A stretch of DNA of 64,000 nucleotides from Massilia phosphatilytica (GTDB lineage Bacteria; Pseudomonadota; Gammaproteobacteria; Burkholderiales; Burkholderiaceae_D): assembly GCF_002968015.1 (NCBI RefSeq), contig NZ_PUIP01000011.1, positions 183,235 through 247,234 on the forward strand. Reading direction: 5' to 3'. Below the pieces are notes generated by a model. It was not told the DNA's origin. It did not search any database and was given only the letters and a program-made list of their open reading frames with translations. A program made the position numbers and the translations under genes. Within the stretch, counting starts at the first letter, position 1, and every line of letters starts with the position of its first letter. Below, piece by piece: positions 1 through 7,451 of this stretch.

Positions 1-674
1 TCATGCGCTACACCCGCGACAAGGCGATGCCGGACAGCCCGCGCACGACGATCGTCGCCTGCCTCGTGCAGCACAACAGCGCCGTCTGGGCCCATTGCGG
101 CGATTCGCGCCTGTACTGGCTGCGCCGCGGCCAGGTCCTCGGGCGCACGTGCGACCATTCGCACATCGAGTACCTGATCGCGAAAGGGCAGGCCGATGCG
201 AGCGAGCGCGCCACGCACCCGGACCGCAACAAGCTGTACAACTGCCTGGGTGCGTCGACGCCGCCGAAGGTCGAGCTGTCGCGCGCGGCCAGCCTGGAAC
301 CGGGCGACATCCTGCTGCTGTGCTCCGACGGCCTGTGGTCCGTCCTGCCCGACACCGAGATCGCGCACCGCCTGTCCGCGCAGTCCATCGTGCAGGCCGT
401 GCCGGAGATGATCGCGATGGCGACCACGATCGCCGGCAGCCGCGGCGACAACACGACGGCGCTCGTCATCCAGTGGCAGGGCGCCGGCACGCCGGCCGCC
501 GCGGGTGATCCGAGCGTCGTCTCCACGCAGATGGTGCCCGAGGGCGAGGTCACGAGCCGCCTCGATGCGCCGGCCGCGCCGGCACCCCACGACCCGTTCG
601 ACGAGGACGACATCGAGAAGGCCATCGCCGAGATCCGCGATGCGATCGAGAAGTCGTCGCAAATTTTGAAATAA
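1..674 (+). CDS. PP2C-family serine/threonine protein phosphatase (5' end cut by window)
   Basis: C-terminal part of a PP2C/SpoIIE-like metal-dependent phosphatase, which removes phosphate from Ser/Thr residues in the cytoplasm. Visible family motifs are AHCGDSRLYWLRRG, a CSDGLW segment that normally carries a metal-binding Asp, and RGDNTTALVIQW near the end of the catalytic fold. The N-terminal motif with the first metal-binding Asp residues is absent, so the reading frame must begin upstream of the window. A Pro/Ala-rich linker and an acidic tail ending in KSSQILK follow the domain. The gene ends 18 bp before rph in the same direction, so co-transcription is likely. In related Burkholderiales such a phosphatase is often paired with a Ser/Thr kinase just upstream, which cannot be seen here. 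Confidence 0.85.
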   Translation, partial: MRYTRDKAMPDSPRTTIVACLVQHNSAVWAHCGDSRLYWLRRGQVLGRTCDHSHIEYLIAKGQADASERATHPDRNKLYNCLGASTPPKVELSRAASLEPGDILLLCSDGLWSVLPDTEIAHRLSAQSIVQAVPEMIAMATTIAGSRGDNTTALVIQWQGAGTPAAAGDPSVVSTQMVPEGEVTSRLDAPAAPAPHDPFDEDDIEKAIAEIRDAIEKSSQILK

Positions 675-692
675 CCAACCACGAAGGAAACC

Positions 693-1424
693 ATGACTCA
701 AACCCTCCGCCCCAGCGGCCGTGCCGTCGACCAGCTGCGCGCCATCCGCATCACCCGCCAGTACACGAAGCACGCCGAAGGTTCCGTGCTGATCGAATGC
801 GGCGACACGAAGGTGATCTGCACCGCCAGCATCGAGGAAAAAGTGCCGGGCTTCCTGAAGGGCAAAGGGCAGGGCTGGATGACAGCGGAATACGGCATGC
901 TGCCCCGCTCGACGCACACGCGCATGGACCGCGAGGCCGCGCGCGGCAAGCAGTCCGGTCGCACGCAGGAAATCCAGCGCCTGATCGGCCGCTCGCTGCG
1001 CGCCGCGTTCGACCTGGAAGCCTTCGGCGAACGCACGCTGCACCTCGATTGCGACGTGATCCAGGCCGACGGCGGCACGCGCACGGCGTCGATCACCGGC
1101 GCCATGGTGGCCGCGTACGACGCCTTCTCGAAGCTCGTGACGGCGGGCCTGGTCCCGGCCGTGCCGGTCAAGCATTTCGTCGCCGCGATCTCGGTGGGCG
1201 TGGTGGGCGGCGTGCCCGTGCTGGACCTGGACTACATAGAGGATTCGGGCTGCGACACCGACATGAACGTCGTCATGACGGAGGCAGGCCACTTCGTCGA
1301 AGTGCAGGGCACGGCCGAGGGCGAAGCCTTCGACCGGGCGGGCATGAACCGCCTGCTCGACCTGGCCGAGCAGGGGATTCGCGAGCTGGTAAGCCTGCAG
1401 AAGCGGGCGCTCGGCCTGGCCTGA
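693..1424 (+). CDS. rph: Ribonuclease PH
   Basis: Phosphorolytic 3'-5' exoribonuclease that trims tRNA 3' ends and acts on structured RNA, using phosphate and releasing nucleoside diphosphates. The protein has 243 residues, close to the usual 238-240. It begins with RPSGRAVDQLR, and the phosphate-binding GGTRTASITGA segment is at about residues 127-137. The catalytic acidic segment DLDYIEDSGCDTDMN follows at about 178-192. A GAAGGA ribosome-binding site lies about 6 bp before the ATG. It follows the phosphatase gene closely and meets a minus-strand gene end-to-end with no gap. Confidence 0.97.
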   Translation: MTQTLRPSGRAVDQLRAIRITRQYTKHAEGSVLIECGDTKVICTASIEEKVPGFLKGKGQGWMTAEYGMLPRSTHTRMDREAARGKQSGRTQEIQRLIGRSLRAAFDLEAFGERTLHLDCDVIQADGGTRTASITGAMVAAYDAFSKLVTAGLVPAVPVKHFVAAISVGVVGGVPVLDLDYIEDSGCDTDMNVVMTEAGHFVEVQGTAEGEAFDRAGMNRLLDLAEQGIRELVSLQKRALGLA

Positions 1425-1991
1425 TTACGACAACAACCCCGTCAGCCACGCCGGGTGAAACGGCAACCCCGCCAGCCCGGCCACGCCATAGAACACGCCG
1501 ATCGTCGTCGGCACCAGCGCGGCGAGATACAGCCAGCGCTGGCGCGTCAGCGTGGTGACGGCCAGCAGCGACAAGGCCAGCGCCAGCGCCGCATCGGACA
1601 GGTCGAACTGGTCGTCGCGGTAGTTCAGCGCGTCGTACGTGTCCTGGTCCTGCTTGGCCTGCGCCAGCACGTCGTTCTTCTTCTGCGCCTGGTCGTGTTC
1701 CAGCTTGTCCAGTTCCGCGATCGCGGCCTGGTAGCCGGCCTGCTCGTTCGCGGGACGGCCCGCCGCCGCGAGGCGCAGCTGCAGGAGTGTCGTATGCGCC
1801 TGTTCCTGGCGCAGGTTGCGCGCCTGGTAAAAGGCCCAGTGGTCGATCTTGTCGGCCTGCGCCTGCTGCATGGCCTGCACGATGTTGTCGTCCTTGACCT
1901 TGCAGACGCCCATGAAGGACGCCAGCAGCGCCACGGTCAGCGCGACCTTGCGGTCGAGCTTCGAATCGCCGGTGATGTCGATACCTTCCAT
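1425..1991 (-). CDS. DUF4337-type membrane protein
   Basis: Predicted inner-membrane protein of 188 residues that I place in the DUF4337 family; no biochemical function is known to me. One hydrophobic segment lies near the N terminus (about residues 17-31). A long charged, Gln/Ala-rich and probably coiled-coil region follows (about 35-125), then two hydrophobic segments at the C terminus (about 133-150 and 155-175). The start codon lies 1 bp after the stop of the ABC ATPase gene on the same strand, so the two are almost certainly translated from one transcript. That makes it the last gene of the porin-permease-ATPase operon. A structural or accessory role for the transporter is inference only. 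Confidence 0.75.
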   Translation of the reverse strand: MEGIDITGDSKLDRKVALTVALLASFMGVCKVKDDNIVQAMQQAQADKIDHWAFYQARNLRQEQAHTTLLQLRLAAAGRPANEQAGYQAAIAELDKLEHDQAQKKNDVLAQAKQDQDTYDALNYRDDQFDLSDAALALALSLLAVTTLTRQRWLYLAALVPTTIGVFYGVAGLAGLPFHPAWLTGLLS

Positions 1992-1992
1992 G

Positions 1993-3291
1993 TCACTCCT
2001 TCGCGTTGCCCGTACCCGGCAGTTTCAGCCGGCCGGTGTGGTAATCGTATTCGTACAGTTCCCCGTAGCGGCCCCATTCGATCGCCACTTCCAGCATGCG
2101 CTTGGCCTGGTCCGCCTCGAGCGTGTCTTCCAGCAGGTCGATGAACGGATCTTCCGGCAGCTCGCCGCCCGGCTCATCCTCCAGCTGGCGGCGGATGCGC
2201 GCGGCCAGCGGCACGTTTTTCGACAGCTGCTGGCCGAACAGCGCCTGGCGCAGCGCCTGGCCGGCCTGGGCATAGCGCAGGCCCAGGCCCGTGAGCGCGA
2301 TGTCGCCACGCTCGACGTGCGCGAGGCCCAGCAGGCCCAGTGCCTCGTACGTGGGGAACAGTTCCTCGTCCGGCAGCTCGGTGTCTTCCGACAGTTGCGG
2401 CAGGTCGGCGCGGCCGTCGTACGGGGCGCCGGCCAGCAGGTCCAGCACGCTCTCCATGCGGCCGACGTCCGTGTCCGGCAGGCGGTAGTCGATGGTGGCC
2501 GCACGCGCCGTCGCGGGGACGGCGGCGGGACGCATCGTCATCAGGCCGTAGACTTCGTCGACGAGGGCGCGCACTTCCGGCGTGTCGGCATTGCGCGGGC
2601 GCGGCAGGTCGATGCGGATCTCGTGGCGCACGCGGCCCGGATCGCTCGACAGGATGATGATGCGGTCCGCCATCATGACGGCTTCCTCGATGTTGTGCGA
2701 GACGATCAGGATGCCGCGAGTGGGTATTCTCTTGCCGTCCCACAGGTCGAGGATGTCATTGCGCAGCGTCTCGCCCGTCAGCACGTCGAGCGCGGAAAAG
2801 GCTTCGTCCATCAGCAGCACGTCCGGGTGCGTGACGAGCGCGCGTGCGATACCCACGCGCTGGCGCATGCCGCCGGAAAGCTCCCTCGGCAGCGCGCTGC
2901 CGAAGCCGGAGAGGCCGATCAGGTCGAGCATCGCGTCCGCCCGCTCGCGCCGCACGGCGGGCGCGACACCTTGCGCCTCCAGGCCCAGTTCCACGTTCTG
3001 CTGCACCGTCAGCCACGGAAACAAGGCGAACGATTGAAAGACCATCGCGACGCCGGACAGCGGCCCGCGGATCGGGCGGCCGCGGTATTCGACCTTGCCC
3101 GCGTCGGCCGGCACGAGACCCGCGACGATGCGCAGCAGGGTCGATTTGCCGGAGCCGGATTTGCCCAGCAGCGCGACGATCTCGCCATCCGCCAGCGTGA
3201 AGTCGACGCCTTCCAGCACGGTGCGCGGGGCGCCGTCGGCGCTGCGGAAGGCTTTTTTGACGGCTTGCAGTTCGATCAGTTTGTCGGTCAT
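1993..3291 (-). CDS. ABC transporter ATP-binding protein with C-terminal AAA-associated domain (nitrate/sulfonate-type)
   Basis: Energy-coupling ATPase of an anion-type ABC importer on the cytoplasmic face of the inner membrane. In the 432-residue protein the Walker A motif GKSGSGKST is at about residues 43-51. The signature LSGGMRQ is near 138-144 and Walker B LLLMDEAFSALD near 158-169. After about residue 290 comes an extra domain rich in acidic residues and Leu, of the kind called AAA-associated C-terminal, found in ATPases partnered with duplicated anion permeases. I chose the ATG giving MTDKLIELQ because it is where ABC homology begins; the open frame upstream is antisense noise. The permease gene ends 17 bp upstream. 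Confidence 0.9.
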   Translation of the reverse strand: MTDKLIELQAVKKAFRSADGAPRTVLEGVDFTLADGEIVALLGKSGSGKSTLLRIVAGLVPADAGKVEYRGRPIRGPLSGVAMVFQSFALFPWLTVQQNVELGLEAQGVAPAVRRERADAMLDLIGLSGFGSALPRELSGGMRQRVGIARALVTHPDVLLMDEAFSALDVLTGETLRNDILDLWDGKRIPTRGILIVSHNIEEAVMMADRIIILSSDPGRVRHEIRIDLPRPRNADTPEVRALVDEVYGLMTMRPAAVPATARAATIDYRLPDTDVGRMESVLDLLAGAPYDGRADLPQLSEDTELPDEELFPTYEALGLLGLAHVERGDIALTGLGLRYAQAGQALRQALFGQQLSKNVPLAARIRRQLEDEPGGELPEDPFIDLLEDTLEADQAKRMLEVAIEWGRYGELYEYDYHTGRLKLPGTGNAKE

Positions 3292-3308
3292 TTCGTTTTC
3301 CTTCGATT

Positions 3309-5036
3309 TCAGCGGCTGCGGTCTTCGGCCAGCAGGTACAGCCGGCGCCAGAAGAAGCGGTTCAATACCATGACGAATACGCACATCACCCCGATGCCGA
3401 GGGCGATGCGGTGGAAGTCGCCGGCGTCCGTCATCTGCTTGATGTAGCTGCCCAGGCCATCGGCCACGAGCGACGTCTTGCCCCACGTGACGTACTCCGC
3501 CACGATGCTCGCGTTCCACGAGCCGCCGCTGGCCGTGATCGCGCCCGTGACGAAACTCGGGAACACGGCCGGCAGGTACACGCGCTTCCATTTCAGCCAG
3601 CCCGTCAGCCCGAGGTTGTCGGCCGCGAGCCGCAACTCGTTCGGCAGGGTGGACGCGCCCGCGACCACGTTGAACAGGATGTACCACTGGGTGCCGAACA
3701 CCATCAATGGACTGAGCCAGATGTTCGGATTCAGGCGCAGGTGCACGAGCGCGTACACGACGAGCGGGAACATCAGGTTCACGGGGAACGCCGCGAGGAA
3801 CTGGGCGAGTGCCTGCACGGCCTGTGCATAGCGTGGACGCAGGCCGATCCACACGGCGACCGGCACCCACACGAGCGACGCGAGGCCGATCAGGAGCATC
3901 ACCCGCACGAGCGTGATGCAGCCGAGGCCCACGACGCGCAGCGTTTCGCCCCAGCCGACTTGCGCGTGGATGAACAGGATGAAGCGCCATGCGCCCAGCA
4001 GCGCGAGCGCGAGGACGATGCGGTCGATCGTGCGCGCGGACAGCGTGAAGCGGGACGGGCGCGGTGCCGCGTCGACGGGTTCCGGCGTGCCGAACCAGCC
4101 CAGCGTGCGTGCGAGCGCCGCCCACATGCGGTCGGTGAGGGCGCGGATCCACACGCTGCGGCGGCCCCAGTCCAGCACCCACGATTGCTGCGCGTGCTCG
4201 CCCTGCGATTCCTCGAAGCGGAATTTATCCGCCCACGCGAGCAGGGGGCGGAAGAACAGCTGGTCGTACAGCAGGATGCCGGCGAACATGGCGGCGATGG
4301 CCCAGGCGATGGCGGCGCCCTGTTTCTGTTCGATGGCGACGGCGATGTAGGCGCCGATGCCGGGCAGCTTGATGTCCTGGCCCGCCACCGAGATCGCTTC
4401 GGCCGCGACGAGGAAGAACCAGCCGCCGGACATCGACATCATCATGTTCCACAGCAGCGCGGGCATGGCGTACGGCAGTTCCAGGCGCCAGAAGCGCTGC
4501 CACGGCGACAGCCGGAACACGCGCGCCGCTTCCGCCAGTTCGGGCGGGATTGTCTTCATCGACTGGTACAGGCTGAACGCCATGTTCCACGCCTGCGACG
4601 TAAAAATCGCGAACACGGCGGCGCATTCCACGCCCAGCAGGTTGCCGGGGAAGAGGGCGATGAACGGCGCGATGGCGATGGCCTGGAAGCCCAGGATCGG
4701 CACGGACTGCAGCACGTCCAGCAGCGGCACCATGATCTTTTCGGCGCTCTTCCAGCGCGTGGCGATGACGGCGAATGCGAACGTGAACAGCAGCGCGGCA
4801 CCGAGGGCGCTGAACATGCGCAGGATCGTGCGCAGCAGGTAGTACGGCAGGTACGCCGGATCGAGCGAGATCGGCGTCGGCTGGCCCAGCACGAACGGGC
4901 GCGCCATCTGCATCGCGCCGTACGCGGCCAGCGCCAGCACGACGAGGACGAGCGGCAGCAGCGCCCAGTCCCAGCGGTTCGGGGTCGTCGTGAGGAACGA
5001 GCGGCCGGTACGGCCCGGGGTGAACAGTTCGAACAT
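3309..5036 (-). CDS. ABC transporter permease, duplicated (anion transport type)
   Basis: Inner-membrane permease of 575 residues containing two copies of the BPD-type transmembrane domain in one chain. Each half has a cluster of membrane segments ending in an EAA-type loop: ELAEAARVFRLSPWQRFWRLELP in the first half (about 180-202) and ELRLAADNLGLTGWLKWKRVYLP in the second (about 465-487). The EAA loops contact the ATPase. A single duplicated chain can form a whole channel. The substrate is probably a small anion of the nitrate/sulfonate/bicarbonate class by family. No periplasmic substrate-binding protein gene is present in the operon. The porin gene ends 12 bp upstream. Confidence 0.9.
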   Translation of the reverse strand: MFELFTPGRTGRSFLTTTPNRWDWALLPLVLVVLALAAYGAMQMARPFVLGQPTPISLDPAYLPYYLLRTILRMFSALGAALLFTFAFAVIATRWKSAEKIMVPLLDVLQSVPILGFQAIAIAPFIALFPGNLLGVECAAVFAIFTSQAWNMAFSLYQSMKTIPPELAEAARVFRLSPWQRFWRLELPYAMPALLWNMMMSMSGGWFFLVAAEAISVAGQDIKLPGIGAYIAVAIEQKQGAAIAWAIAAMFAGILLYDQLFFRPLLAWADKFRFEESQGEHAQQSWVLDWGRRSVWIRALTDRMWAALARTLGWFGTPEPVDAAPRPSRFTLSARTIDRIVLALALLGAWRFILFIHAQVGWGETLRVVGLGCITLVRVMLLIGLASLVWVPVAVWIGLRPRYAQAVQALAQFLAAFPVNLMFPLVVYALVHLRLNPNIWLSPLMVFGTQWYILFNVVAGASTLPNELRLAADNLGLTGWLKWKRVYLPAVFPSFVTGAITASGGSWNASIVAEYVTWGKTSLVADGLGSYIKQMTDAGDFHRIALGIGVMCVFVMVLNRFFWRRLYLLAEDRSR

Positions 5037-5048
5037 GTCTCGTCTCCG

Positions 5049-6326
5049 TCAGTATTGCCCGTGCAGCCGCACGCCGGCCACGTTCACCGGTCCGCGCGCG
5101 CCGTTGTAGGCCGGGTTGGCGATGTGCTGCCAGTCCAGCGACACGGCGGCGTGCGGGCCCAGCCCGATCCTGTAATACGTTTCGACGATCTGCTCCGGGT
5201 GGTAATCCAGCCGGCCATCGCCGATGAACGCGCCCACGCCGCCGGCCGCAAGGTAGTCGCGGTGCGCCTGCGACAGGCCGTTGCGGACGAACGCGGCGCC
5301 CAGCGTGTCGCTGGCGCGGACCTGCAACGTGGCGCCGGCGGACAACGAACGTTCGATCTCGGCGAACGCATAGGTTTCCGACTGGCCGTCGTTGCGGCTG
5401 GCGCGCGCGAACACGGCGGCACGCCCGGTCAACGCCTGGTCCAGGCTCAGGCCGAGGCCCGTCTTGCTGCGCTTGCGGCGCACGGCGCCGACATCCGGCG
5501 CGGCGGCCGCCAGCGCATCGCGGAACGATCCCATGCGGGCGCGGTCGCGGAACGCGAGCAGGCGTACCGTGCCCGGCTGGCCGAACCAGGCGTGGTGATG
5601 CTCCACTTCGGCTTGGTCGCCGAAGTACCGGAAGATGTGCCGGTCGAGCGGCAGCCCGTTGGATTCTTGCGGCAGCAGGAAGCGGCCCGCACGCACGGCC
5701 CAGTCGCCGCCGTAATACTCGAGCGCCGCGCCCCACGTGTAGCCGCGCGCGTCGGCCGCGAAATCCCAGGCGCCGTGCGCGACGAGAGCCCAGTTCAGGA
5801 ACTGGCTGCGGGCGTCGTGCGCCTGGCTGTTGGCGTCGAAGAGGTCGGACACGGCCAGGTTGCCGGCCGTGAGCACGACGCGGCGGCTCGCCACGCTCCC
5901 CGCGAGCTGGTTCATGTCGGATGCGACGGGCTGCAGGTCGCCGCCCAGGTTCCACGTCTGGCGCAGGAACAGCCGGGCGCGATAGAAGGTCGGGCTCGTG
6001 CCGCTCGTCTTCTGCTGCTCGCCATTGGTCATGCCGCCGAGGCCGTGCAGGCCGGACATCGCCTTGCCCTGCACGACTTCCGGATCGAAATACAGCTCCG
6101 CACCGGCCCACGGACGGATGCCGAAGGCGGCGGTGGCGCTGAACGAATAGCCCGTCTCGCGCCACGGGACGAGGCTGGAGGGGCCAGTGTAGGCGGCGTC
6201 GAAGGCGGGCTTGGCCTGCCACACGTACGTGGCCTGGACGTGCGCGTTCCAGGCCTCGTCGGCACGGGCGCAGGATGCCGCGGCCGTCAGGCAGGCCGCA
6301 AGGTACAACAAGGAACTACGAAACAT
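5049..6326 (-). CDS. OprB-family outer-membrane porin
   Basis: Outer-membrane beta-barrel protein of 425 residues with an N-terminal signal peptide (cleavage probably after SCARA, about residue 22). The body is rich in alternating aromatic residues, and the C-terminal part contains QIVETYYRIGL and LDWQHIANPAYN, both typical of OprB-type carbohydrate-selective porins. The chain ends in an aromatic residue (GQY), as barrel proteins usually do. It is the first gene of the operon with the anion permease and ATPase. It therefore probably lets the transported solute through the outer membrane, even though OprB relatives are usually named for sugars. A structured leader precedes it. Confidence 0.85.
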   Translation of the reverse strand: MFRSSLLYLAACLTAAASCARADEAWNAHVQATYVWQAKPAFDAAYTGPSSLVPWRETGYSFSATAAFGIRPWAGAELYFDPEVVQGKAMSGLHGLGGMTNGEQQKTSGTSPTFYRARLFLRQTWNLGGDLQPVASDMNQLAGSVASRRVVLTAGNLAVSDLFDANSQAHDARSQFLNWALVAHGAWDFAADARGYTWGAALEYYGGDWAVRAGRFLLPQESNGLPLDRHIFRYFGDQAEVEHHHAWFGQPGTVRLLAFRDRARMGSFRDALAAAAPDVGAVRRKRSKTGLGLSLDQALTGRAAVFARASRNDGQSETYAFAEIERSLSAGATLQVRASDTLGAAFVRNGLSQAHRDYLAAGGVGAFIGDGRLDYHPEQIVETYYRIGLGPHAAVSLDWQHIANPAYNGARGPVNVAGVRLHGQY

Positions 6327-6558
6327 CGGTATCTCCGTCGGTGAACGGCATACCTTTCATTCGCGCTTGGTGATTCGATTGTCGTGGATACCATCATCCG
6401 CCCCGGGGCGAGATGACGGCAGGAGGAGGACCTGCGTTATCTTGCCGGGGCGCGACCGGCATTCAGCCGGCAACAACTACCACTCGAACAAGTGCCCATG
6501 AAAGGGACTCCATGAAATGAAAACGCTCGGATTCTACGTTGCAGCGCATCAATACCGT
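6327..6558 (-). promoter_or_regulatory. Structured 5' leader of the porin/ABC operon, possible RNA switch
   Basis: Non-coding stretch before the porin start. It contains a long GC-rich hairpin at 6391-6419 (core CGCCCCGGGGCG with CATC/GATG arms), a smaller hairpin at 6419-6435 (GCAGG/CCTGC) and one at 6456-6470 (CCGGC/GCCGG). The segment TGCCGG at 6443-6448 could instead pair with either of two downstream copies, at 6456-6461 or 6467-6473, so mutually exclusive folds are possible. It does not match any riboswitch class I can recall, including guanidine-I, TPP, cobalamin and Moco. Function is inference. Confidence 0.35.
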
Positions 6559-6606
6559 ATTACGATTTAGTAATGTGACGCTGTGTTGACATTACTTGAT
6601 CGTAAT
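6559..6606. promoter_or_regulatory. Tandem palindromic operator candidate upstream of the two-component genes
   Basis: Two copies of ATTAC-N6-GTAAT lie at 6559-6574 and 6591-6606, 32 bp apart centre to centre (about three helical turns). The 18-bp arms ATTACGATTTAGTAATGT and ACATTACTTGATCGTAAT are also near-perfect inverted repeats of each other, with 2 mismatches and a 12-bp spacer. Palindromes of this type are known as targets of CopR/CusR/CzcR-like OmpR-family regulators, and such a regulator gene follows at 6747. Autoregulation is the simplest inference; the divergent porin operon could also be controlled from here. Confidence 0.6.
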
Positions 6607-6746
6607 TTTTAGGCCTCCGCCACTCGCCTATACTGCACTGCAGCGCCATCCCTTCCCAAACACGCACGCCCGGATCGACCACGTCGTGGCCGTGATGGCA
6701 GGTTTTGCCTCCATGCTATAGTCCACTTAACACCTAAAGCCGAATC

Positions 6747-7451
6747 ATGCCGAACTGCCTCGTGATCGAAGACGATACCGAAACCCGCGACTACCTCTGC
6801 AGCGGATTGCGCGCGGCCGGCTATGCCGTGCAGGCGGAAACGAACGGCGAGGCGGGCAACCGCCGCCTGCAGGAGACGCGCTGGGACGTCGTCGTCCTCG
6901 ACCGCATGCTGCCCGGCCAGGTCGACGGCCTGGGCATCCTCGAACAGATGCGCGCCCGCGGCGACGGCACGCCGGTGCTGATCCTGTCCGCGCTGAACAG
7001 CGTCGACGAGCGCGTGCGTGGCCTGCGCGCGGGCAGCGACGACTATCTCACCAAGCCGTTCGTCATGTCGGAACTGCTGGCGCGCGTGGAAAACCTCAGC
7101 CGCCGCAACAGCTGGGCGCGCGAGGCCACCGCGCTGCAGGTGGCCGATTTGCAGCTCGACGTGCGCACGATGCGCGTCTCGCGCCAGGGCACGACGATCA
7201 CCCTGCAGCCGCGCGAATTCCGCCTGCTCGAATACCTCATGCGCCACGAAGGCCAGATCGTCACCCGCACGATGCTGCTGGAAGGCGTGTGGGAATACCA
7301 CTTCGATCCGCAGACGAACGTCATCGACGTGCAGATCAGCCGCCTGCGCAGCAAGATCGACAAGGATTTCAGCCCGGCCCTGATCCACACGGTGCGCGGT
7401 GCCGGCTACGTGCTGAGCGCCGCGCCGATCTATGGCCCGGTCACCCGATAG
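6747..7451 (+). CDS. OmpR/PhoB-family response regulator (CopR/CzcR-like)
   Basis: DNA-binding response regulator of 234 residues. The receiver domain (about residues 3-115) has the acidic pair D9/D10, the phospho-acceptor D52 in LDRMLPG, and K103 in LTKPF. The winged-helix domain (about 135-225) contains LQPREFRLLEYLMRHEGQIVTR and the recognition-helix region TNVIDVQISRLRSKID. It overlaps the next gene, a histidine kinase, by 20 bp, so the two form a cognate translationally linked pair. The sequence resembles heavy-metal-type regulators (CusR/CopR/IrlR), but no metal-efflux genes are adjacent, so the stimulus is unknown. The tandem ATTAC-N6-GTAAT sites upstream are a plausible binding target. 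Confidence 0.93.
   Translation: MPNCLVIEDDTETRDYLCSGLRAAGYAVQAETNGEAGNRRLQETRWDVVVLDRMLPGQVDGLGILEQMRARGDGTPVLILSALNSVDERVRGLRAGSDDYLTKPFVMSELLARVENLSRRNSWAREATALQVADLQLDVRTMRVSRQGTTITLQPREFRLLEYLMRHEGQIVTRTMLLEGVWEYHFDPQTNVIDVQISRLRSKIDKDFSPALIHTVRGAGYVLSAAPIYGPVTR

Noticed and set aside
3411..6344. A 977-codon open frame on the plus strand opposite the permease and porin genes
   Set aside because: It is antisense to two well-supported genes, and its translation is Arg/His/Gln-rich with no domain, as expected from third-position GC bias.
6327..6500. Guanidine-I (ykkC), TPP, cobalamin or Moco riboswitch before the porin gene
   Set aside because: None of the conserved core strings I know for these classes is present; kept only as an unclassified structured leader.
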